A stretch of 64,000 nt of DNA from Antarcticibacterium sp. 1MA-6-2 (GTDB lineage: Bacteria > Bacteroidota > Bacteroidia > Flavobacteriales > Flavobacteriaceae): contig NZ_CP091036.1 of the NCBI RefSeq assembly GCF_021535135.1, positions 1,922,001 to 1,986,000 on the forward strand, read 5' to 3'. Position 1 is the stretch's first letter; the number at the start of each line of letters is the position of its first letter. Shown piece after piece: positions 57,477 to 64,000 of this stretch. Made by a program: the position numbers and the translations under genes. The notes under the pieces were generated by a model. That model was given only the letters and a program-made list of their open reading frames with translations, was not told the origin of the DNA and ran no database searches.

Positions 57477-59428
57477 CCCTGTTAAGTTTATTGGAAAGGA
57501 TCTTTTTAAGATTCAGGTAATCCATGATATCCTCGATCGTTTGTTTCGAATCTTCCTCTTCTTTCTCTTTTATTTCACGGGAAAGTTCGTCAATTTTTTT
57601 GCTTATCAAAAAGCGTCGTAAAGCAAGGATAGTTTCACTCACGAGTCGGGAGATAGTTACATCTTTAGATTTCACCATGATGTTCATCCTGTCCCATTCG
57701 TGTAATCTGTACTGCTCCTCTTCCATAAGCAAAGTCGTTACTTCGGCAGCGAGTTCCGGCTCCAGCTGGTTTACAAACTTATCCATGCTCACCTCTCCCT
57801 CCTCATTTAACTAAGCTGATGATCCTGTTATACAATTCCCTGAAATTGTCATTGGTAAACGCTACCTCATCTTCCTGAAGATCCAGGAAAATTTTCTCAA
57901 AAACCTTTGCCTTTTGTACTTCCGGCTCAAGTACCAGTTCTCCTTTTTCGTTTTCCTTAAGCACAAGATCTTCAAATTCTTCTTCTGCAGTGCCGTAGAG
58001 CATTAGGATACTTATGATCTTACGTTCTAATATAAAAAGCTCATCCACCCTTGGCGTAGCAGGAGCAGTATCCCTCACTACATCCATTGTTTTTTTACCG
58101 GAAGGTTTTGATGGAGCAGATTTTCCTTCTTTTGCAAGGATCTGGGACAGGGTCGAGAATAATACATCTTCAGAAATGTCCATTATCCTGGAGCATTCCT
58201 GGATATATACTTCCTGTTGGATCTGGTTTGGGATCTTCGCAATACTAGAGACCATATCGTGGATGAGATTCGCTCTTTTTACAGGATCATTCTTGGCGTC
58301 CTGATATAAGAGAGACGCTTTGAACTCTATAAAATCCTTGGAGTTTTCCTGCAGATATTCCTGAAGTTCAAGAGTGGAATTTTTTCTTGCAAAGCTATCG
58401 GGATCTTCGCCATCTGGAAATACACATACCTTCACATTCATCCCCTGCTCCAGAATGAGATCAATTCCTCTGATAGAAGCTCTCATTCCTGCCGCATCCC
58501 CGTCAAAAAGAACAGTAATATTCTTCGTGAGCCTGTTTATAAGCCGGATCTGTTCAGAAGTAAGGGAAGTTCCCGAGGAAGAAACAACATTCTCTATTCC
58601 GCTTTGGTGAAATTGAATAACATCAGTATATCCTTCAACCATATAGCAATTATCTTCTTTGGCAATAGCTTGTTTTGCGTAGTAGATTCCGTAGAGAACT
58701 TTGCTCTTATGGTAAATTTCGCTTTCCGGTGAGTTTAAGTATTTGGCCGCTTTCTTGTCATTTGTTAAGATCCTTCCGCCGAAACCAAGAACACGGCCAG
58801 ACATTGAATGTATTGGAAACATTACTCTGCCTTTGAAACGATCAAACTGCTTTTCGCCCTTTACAATTGTAAGACCTGTTTTTTCCAGATACTCCAGTTG
58901 ATAACCCTTGCCAAGCGCTTCTTTTGTAAAAGCATCCCAATCATCGAGGCAATACCCAAGGCCAAATTTATCTATAGTCTCTGCTGTAAATCCTCTTTCC
59001 TTAAAATAACTCAAGCCAATAGCCTTTCCCTGCTCTGTCTTCAACAAGGTTTTTTGAAAATATTTACTGGCGAATTCAGATACGAGGTACATACTTTCCT
59101 TCTCATCTGCCTGCTGTTTTTGCTCGTCGCTTTGCTCTGTTTCCTCTATTTCAATATTATATCTTTTAGCGAGGTATTTAATAGCTTCGGGATAGGTAAA
59201 ATGTTCATGCTCCATAAGAAAGGCCACCACATTCCCTCCTTTTCCACTTGAAAAATCTTTCCAGATTTGCTTTATAGGAGATACCATAAAGCTGGGAGTA
59301 CGTTCCTCAGTAAAAGGACTGAGACCCTTAAGGTTAGTACCTGATCTTTTCAACTGAACAAAATCGCCAAGCACCTCCTCTACCCTTGCGGTTTCAAAGA
59401 CCTGGTCTATGGTGTTTTTAGAAATCAA
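57469..59428 (-). CDS. dnaG: DNA primase DnaG, one frameshift
   Basis: Primase of about 653 residues. The N-terminal zinc-binding fold is present but its ligands are replaced (LSPFTEERTPSF and DFSSGKGGNVVAFLM where other primases have Cys and His). The TOPRIM core is YMVEGYTDVIQFHQSGIEN (Glu) and ITVLFDGDAAGMRASIRG (Asp-x-Asp). The frame breaks at 57810-57816 (minus GCTTAGT); GCTGGT restores IISWLNEEGEVSMDKFVNQL and joins the C-terminal helical domain ending SNKLNRVM. The last 107 residues would otherwise look like a separate gene. Confidence 0.93.
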
Positions 59429-59472
59429 AATCTTGTGGAATATTAAAGAGAATCAAATGTAGTGATAAAAAA

Positions 59473-59509
59473 AAGAGGACAATTTCCAATGAATGAAAAC
59501 TATCCTCTT
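59473..59509 (-). terminator. Terminator of the outer-membrane protein gene
   Basis: AAGAGGA (59473-59479) pairs with TCCTCTT (59503-59509); eight T follow on the minus strand. It lies between the outer-membrane gene and dnaG. Confidence 0.75.
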
Positions 59510-59596
59510 CAACAACTTAGCAGATTGTTATAATATTAATATCAAAACCTGCGCCATAGTTGCCGGGTGGTTTTGAAGTTTTATTATAAATCCCTT

Positions 59597-60623
59597 CTAA
59601 TCAAGATCGAACCTAAGCCCCAGAGAAACATTATTCAACTCCACATTAGGTTCGTCAAAAAGGGGATTTAGATCATATTTTGCATACAAGGTTGTATCTC
59701 CCCAGCCAATGTAAGCGCTCAATCCATAAATTATATCGTTAGTATTGTAATCTCCTTTGAGTTTGCGCTTCACCTTCTCACCGTCGTCTTTATATTTCAG
59801 CTTTTGTCTTTCTCCGATATTTAAGCTAAGCATACCCCCCAAGTCCTATCCTGAATTTATCTTCTGAAGAAAACCATCTTCCCCAATCTGTTTTTTCACT
59901 ATAGGAAGGACCAAATTCGAAATGTAAAGGAAATACCAGATTGTCCATTCTAAATTTAGATTTATCAAGTTCCAGCGGATATTCCTCAAGCACTGTAAGA
60001 TCTTCATTTTCTACAAAATATCGGTTATCTGTAGGTTTCAATCCATTGAACTGAAACGAAATCCCGTATCTAAGCCTTAGCCAATTTGAGTTATTAAAGA
60101 CTCTTGTTCTCCAGGCAACTCCCAGTTCAAAAAACCTACTTCCTCCAAGCTGAAAATCAGAATCATCAAGAGACACACCTTCCTGGATGACATTATTAAG
60201 ACCTGCAGCTATGACTAATTGAGAGCTTGTGCGGTTACCGCTGTGGCGGTAGCGGTCTTTTTTCTTTCCCCAGCTAAAGTGTGTACTTTCTTCTCTACTC
60301 TTAAAATTTCCGTCTTCATTTATTGAAAGCCACTCTATTTCATTTTCAATGATTGCCAGCCTGTTCTCTATATTTAAGGCGTGTTTTTTTGCTGCCTCTT
60401 CTTTTAAGCGTGTAGCTTCATCTGTAGAAATTTCACGTGCCTCGAGGCGGGTGTTTATGCTTTCCACCTCTTTTTTAAGAGCAGCTTTTTCTTCTGCTAT
60501 GACCTGCTCTCTTTTCTCCTGGAGTTTAATTATTTCCTGGGGAACTTCTGTTTCCTGCGCCTGTACTAGCTGCATTCCCAGGCTCATAATAAAAATACTA
60601 AGGTAAATGGTAATTGTTTTCAT
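59597..60623 (-). CDS. Outer-membrane beta-barrel protein, one frameshift
   Basis: About 341 residues. A signal peptide (ITIYLSIFIMSLGMQLVQAQ) is followed by a coiled coil (about 30-95, EIIKLQEKREQVIAEEKAAL) and a beta-barrel with alternating strands (WLRLRYGISFQFNGLKPTDN, FPLHFEFGPSYSEK). The frame breaks at 59825-59831 (minus GCTTAGC); GCTGGC restores GLGGYAGLNIGERQKLKYK. The C-terminus ends VSLGLRFDLD, consistent with a barrel. It is downstream of the anti-sigma gene and may be part of its regulon. Confidence 0.8.
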
Positions 60624-60717
60624 TTGATTCGATTTTTTTTGTCCGGTCCCTGCCCCCGATGAGAGGCAGGTGCAAGACAGGTTGATGATTAATTTTGATT
60701 AATGATTATTATTGATT

Positions 60718-61484
60718 TTAAAAATTCCTGTTGGCAACTGCTGTTCTGGCTTTTAAATAACCTTCTTTAAGAATATCAAAGACTTTCTCCCGGAAACCCT
60801 GCTCCAGGTCCATTTCTACCTCCATTAAAAGCGCGGTGGCATCTACATTGCGTGAAAAGCTTTCCCTTTCCCGCTGCAAACTTATTTCAGCCGCAGCCTT
60901 GTAGAGCAGGGCATCCACTTCAGCTTCTGTCATGTCTCCATGAGAATTTACTTCTGAAGAAACTTCAGCTATAACTTCTTCTAATCGCTGCGGAAGAATT
61001 TCAGTTTCAGCAGTAGATATTTCCTTTTTTACTTCTTTCTGAATCTCTACATCTTCTATGGCAGCTATTTGTTCTTCACTATTCTTAGAAACAACCGGAG
61101 CAGTATTCGATTTTTCAGTTTTTTTAGTCGGTGGCTCATTAACTTCTTCAGCGGCTATTTGATCAAGATTGGAATTATTAATAACCTCCTTATTCTCTTT
61201 TATTTCTAAAGCATTGTCTTCATTTTCTTGTTCTAAAAATTCTACTGAGCGTATCCACAACTGCAGGTGTGTTCTCAATACTGTTATTATTAAATACAAG
61301 GCTTAGGAGCAATATCCCCGCAGCAAAAGAAGCTGCGATTCCTGCAATCCAATAGTAAGATTTGGATTTCTTATCCTCCTTTTCCAGGCGCTCATTAAGT
61401 TTATTCCAGGCATCGGCCGAAGGTTTAATTTCCCTGTCTTTTAACTGCTAAGCCTATTTGTTCTTCAAATTTATGTTGTTCCAT
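60718..61484 (-). CDS. Anti-sigma factor-like membrane protein, two frameshifts
   Basis: About 255 residues. The N-terminus MEQHKFEEQIGLAVKDREIK is cytoplasmic; one membrane helix follows (YYWIAGIAASFAAGILLLSL), then a Glu/Lys-rich periplasmic region (about 90-210) and a C-terminal helical segment. Breaks: four A in place of three near 61437-61442 (gives VKDREIKPSADAWNKLNERL), and one near 61245-61255 that I cannot resolve exactly. The start overlaps the sigma-factor stop, the standard arrangement for an ECF sigma and its anti-sigma. Confidence 0.8.
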
Positions 61485-62031
61485 AACCTTCAAATTTTGT
61501 TGAAAGCTGTTCCTGTAATATTTTCCTCGCTTTAAATAGCTGAGATTTAGAGGTGCCTTCTGTTATTCCAAGTATTTCGGCTATTTCGTTATGTTTATAT
61601 CCTTCTACTGCAAACATTACGAACACCAGCCTGTATCCTTCCGGTAACGCATCTATTAGCTGCTGTATCTCTTCTACATCCATTTTTGACTGGATATCAT
61701 TTGAACTACCGGAATAGGTTTCTAAACCATCATCTTTAAAATCCAGTGTTTTTCTGCTCCTTAAAAAAGAAATAGACTCTCTTATCATAATTCTTCTTAT
61801 CCAGCCTTCAAAACTTCCCTCATGTTTAAAATCCTTCAAATGAGAGAAAACTTTAAAAAATCCGTTGAGCATAACTTCTTCTGCGTGATGAAGATCTTTA
61901 ATATACATCCTGCACACACTTAACATCTTTCCCGAATACATTTCGTACAATCGCTGTTGAGATGCCCGGTTATTATTTATAGCCCTGGCGATCAACTGAG
62001 ATTCGTTTTTAAAAAGATGAATGACTTTCAC
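61471..62031 (-). CDS. ECF-type RNA polymerase sigma factor
   Basis: A 186-residue sigma-70 family factor. Region 2 is QRLYEMYSGKMLSVCRMYIK followed by FKHEGSFEGWIRRIMIRESI. Region 4 is LPEGYRLVFVMFAVEGYKHN and EIAEILGITEGTSKSQLFKA. It pairs with the anti-sigma factor encoded immediately downstream with overlap. It is intact. Envelope-stress control of the outer-membrane protein gene downstream is plausible. Confidence 0.93.
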   Translation of the reverse strand: MKVIHLFKNESQLIARAINNNRASQQRLYEMYSGKMLSVCRMYIKDLHHAEEVMLNGFFKVFSHLKDFKHEGSFEGWIRRIMIRESISFLRSRKTLDFKDDGLETYSGSSNDIQSKMDVEEIQQLIDALPEGYRLVFVMFAVEGYKHNEIAEILGITEGTSKSQLFKARKILQEQLSTKFEGYGTT

Positions 62032-62266
62032 AAAAAGTTCTTTAGACCTTCTACTTACATAGACGCGTGAAATTTACAAAAGGTTGCCCCGCTAAAATTT
62101 TTTTTCTGAAATTTTTCCCTTTCCCATACTTTTTCACCGAGTTCTCTCATCTATAAAGTAATATTTTCTCAAAATAAGGATGGCCTTTACATGATCCGCA
62201 GAACTTTAGCGGCAGGTGTTTCAGAAAAAAAGTGAAAAGCCGTATCTTTAAGAACCAAACATTTTA

Positions 62267-63106
62267 TTGATGCATAAGTACCTCCTGTATTGTTCTATCT
62301 TTCTTTTTTCCTTTGCCACACAGGCACAGGAGCGATTTGTAAATAATCTTTTTAAAGTAGGTCCTGCTACTACAGAAACTTATGCAACTAAAGATGGCGA
62401 GGCTCTGCAACTGGACGTTTACCAGCCTTTAAAAGACGAAGCAGCATCCCGGCCTCTCATCATCTTCATGCACGGCGGGGGCTTTGCAGGAGGTACCCGT
62501 ACCAATGAAGGAGAAGTAAATTTTGCCAAAGCCGCAGCACAAAAAGGTTATGTAGCGGTTTCAATCTCTTATCGCCTCACCCGTAAAGGAGAATCTTTTA
62601 GTTGTGATTATGAAGCTGAAGGAAAAATAAAAACTTTCCGGTTGGCTGCTGAAGATTTTATGGACGCAGTCCATTTTATGCTGAAGAACAAAGAGAAGTA
62701 CAAAATTGATACTTCTAACGTAATTGTAGGCGGAAGCAGCGCAGGAGCCGAAGCTGTTTTAATTGCTGTTTATAATGAACGCCTGATGTTTCCTGATCTT
62801 AAAAAATATGACAATGTTCACTTTGCCGGGGTGTTTTCCCTTGCAGGTGCTATTGTTGATGCCCGTTATATAACCGAAGAAAATGCAGTACCGGGAGTCT
62901 TTTTTCACGGGACTGAAGACAATTTGGTACCATACGCAACAGGACCACACCATTGGTGTGACAGGGACCAACCCGGATATTTATTTTTAGATGGTTCCAG
63001 GACAATTACCCAAAGGCTGAAGGAGCTTGATACTTCCTACCTGTTATTTAGCTTTGAAGGTGGGAAACATGAACATTCCGGAATGCTTAGTAAAATATTT
63101 TACTGA
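62267..63106 (+). CDS. Secreted alpha/beta hydrolase (carboxylesterase type)
   Basis: A 279-residue esterase with signal peptide (KYLLYCSIFLFSFATQAQ). The oxyanion motif is FMHGGGFAGGTR, the nucleophile is in VGGSSAGAEAVLI (GxSxG), the Asp is in FHGTEDNLVPY and the His in EGGKHEHSGM. It probably cleaves short-chain esters outside the cytoplasm. Confidence 0.88.
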   Translation: MMHKYLLYCSIFLFSFATQAQERFVNNLFKVGPATTETYATKDGEALQLDVYQPLKDEAASRPLIIFMHGGGFAGGTRTNEGEVNFAKAAAQKGYVAVSISYRLTRKGESFSCDYEAEGKIKTFRLAAEDFMDAVHFMLKNKEKYKIDTSNVIVGGSSAGAEAVLIAVYNERLMFPDLKKYDNVHFAGVFSLAGAIVDARYITEENAVPGVFFHGTEDNLVPYATGPHHWCDRDQPGYLFLDGSRTITQRLKELDTSYLLFSFEGGKHEHSGMLSKIFY

Positions 63107-63206
63107 AATTTTTGATTTTTTTAGCGTCGCTTTCCTCGACCGCGAAAAACTTCAGGTAGAAGTAATGAAATAATTTTCTAACAATGTATTCATCGAAATA
63201 GAGAAC

Positions 63207-63740
63207 TTGCCTGTGAGAAGTAATTTCATTAAAAAATACATTAATGATTCATTACCTTTAGATTATACTTATATTAAAGTGCAGGAAGTTAATATTAAAT
63301 CTTTATTAGGAGAAAACATTTATAAGGCATCTTTCTTGGGTTCTGCCGCAAACGAGTTAGATGATAACAGCTATTTAATATCAGATCCCAAAATTCTGTT
63401 TTTAGGTATGTCTCTTTATCATATTGGTATCCGTACATATTCCGGCAAATTAATTAAGTCGATACTTCTAACTTTTCAGGTACCCAATAAACTTCTTTTT
63501 TACAGAAAGATGATCGATACATATGGTGAGGATTATGAAGTAATGATAAGAGATAAGATAATATCTAAAACTGCGATTTCCTACAAGGTAGATGAATTTA
63601 ACCAATTACTTCAAAGGAGAGAAATCTCTTTAAAACCTGGCACTATTGAGGATCCTGATATTGCATTTATAAAATGGCAAAAAGAGGAGTGCATTATAGA
63701 ATATATTCCAGAAAGAGGATTAAACTTTAAAAAGGAGTAA
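63207..63740 (+). CDS. Hypothetical protein
   Basis: A 177-residue frame beginning at a TTG (LPVRSNFIKKYINDSL). The same frame extends upstream through VFIEIEN to a TAA after an ATG-AAA, so the real start may be missing or altered. It contains FLGMSLYHIGIRTYSGKLIK and DTYGEDYEVMIRDKIISKTA. There is no signal peptide or membrane segment, and I do not recognise a family. Confidence 0.5.
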   Translation: MPVRSNFIKKYINDSLPLDYTYIKVQEVNIKSLLGENIYKASFLGSAANELDDNSYLISDPKILFLGMSLYHIGIRTYSGKLIKSILLTFQVPNKLLFYRKMIDTYGEDYEVMIRDKIISKTAISYKVDEFNQLLQRREISLKPGTIEDPDIAFIKWQKEECIIEYIPERGLNFKKE

Positions 63741-63826
63741 TGCATTTTATTCCTTAATACTACCTGAACGGAAGATAAAAATAGTTCCTCCCTAATGGAT
63801 TTGAGATTAACACTAAAGAGCTACTG

Positions 63827-64000
63827 ATGAAAATCGACATCCGGAATCAAAAAATACTTTTTCTCCTTCTGACTTTGATAAGCTTTTACAGTTGCAAATC
63901 CCAGGAAAAATACTACAAAGGAAACCTCCACACTCATTCCTACTGGAGTGACGGAGACGAATTTCCGGAAATGATCATGGAATGGTACAAGGACCATGAT
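63827..64000 (+). CDS. PHP-domain lipoprotein, 5' part only
   Basis: The gene begins MKIDIRNQKILFLLLTLISF with a lipobox YSC and continues KGNLHTHSYWSDGDEFPEMI, the first metal-binding motif (HTHSxxSDG) of PHP-type phosphoesterases. It is cut by the window end. Confidence 0.8.
   Translation, partial: MKIDIRNQKILFLLLTLISFYSCKSQEKYYKGNLHTHSYWSDGDEFPEMIMEWYKDHD

Noticed and set aside
57469..57792. Separate 107-residue gene downstream of dnaG
   Set aside because: It matches the usual C-terminal domain of flavobacterial DnaG and joins it exactly when GCTTAGT at 57810-57816 is read as GCTGGT.
6151..57816. Programmed frameshifting or translational bypass at CTTAG sites
   Set aside because: The sites occur in unrelated genes, in both gene strands, with differing inserted bases (TAG, AGG, TGAG, TAGG) and without stimulatory structures; many unaltered copies of the motif exist. 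A consensus error is simpler.

Overview
The window comes from the chromosome of a marine-type Flavobacteriaceae (Bacteroidota), most like the Gramella/Salegentibacter group. The evidence is the gldB/gldC gliding genes, a flavobacterial DnaG without zinc ligands, a Rho with a long Asn/Asp/Lys-rich insert, conjugative-transposon Tra proteins of the Bacteroides type, an RteC protein, BfmA/DUF5712 mobilisation proteins, and AT-rich DNA without Shine-Dalgarno spacing.

Positions 1-41.8 kb look like the right-hand part of an integrative and conjugative element (ICE). A tyrosine recombinase (40301-41590) lies next to the 3' end of a tRNA-Arg(ACG) gene (41802-41875), the usual arrangement at an attachment site; the other end is outside the window. 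From left to right the element carries: an IS110-family element with a strongly structured leader (bridge-RNA candidate); ssb and radC; a candidate oriT with bfmA, a DUF5712 relaxase and a coupling ATPase; an SOS block (SRAP/YedK, umuD, umuC) in which umuC is interrupted by an IS21-family element; a PD-(D/E)XK nuclease-like gene and a secreted trypsin-like protease; the tra operon (traE-F-G-I-J-K-M-N, minus strand); two small candidate toxin-antitoxin or defence pairs (25-28 kb); an endonuclease/exonuclease/phosphatase protein; an ICE maintenance block (DnaC-like ATPase, HTH protein, RteC); and a peptide-export locus (32.3-40 kb).

The peptide-export locus is the most interesting system. It has a 39-residue precursor with a double-glycine leader, a C39-peptidase ABC exporter, a HlyD-type adaptor, a one-polypeptide TPR/transmembrane/AraC-type sensor-regulator and a secreted prolyl oligopeptidase. 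Near-identical palindromes (core ATTTATAAAT) lie upstream of the exporter, of the peptide gene and of rteC. I infer a peptide-signalling circuit that may be tied to ICE transfer.

Positions 41.8-64 kb are ordinary chromosome: clpS, prmA, tpiA, a BT_3928-like protein, a DUF1599 gene, folP, cdaA, an ABC exporter, truA, a phosphodiesterase, a heptanucleotide minisatellite, a DUF4293 gene, rho, gldC-gldB, nadE, a NarL-type regulator, dnaG, an outer-membrane protein, an ECF sigma/anti-sigma pair, an esterase and the start of a PHP-domain lipoprotein.

A data-quality signature runs through the whole window. About 27 frame breaks, many in essential genes, fall where the restored sequence reads (almost always) RCYGGY and the given sequence has TAG (or AGG, TGAG, TAGG) in place of GG. 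Undoing this change restores the conserved protein in nearly every case. I therefore annotate these genes as full-length and treat the breaks as probable consensus errors, possibly linked to a modified base.
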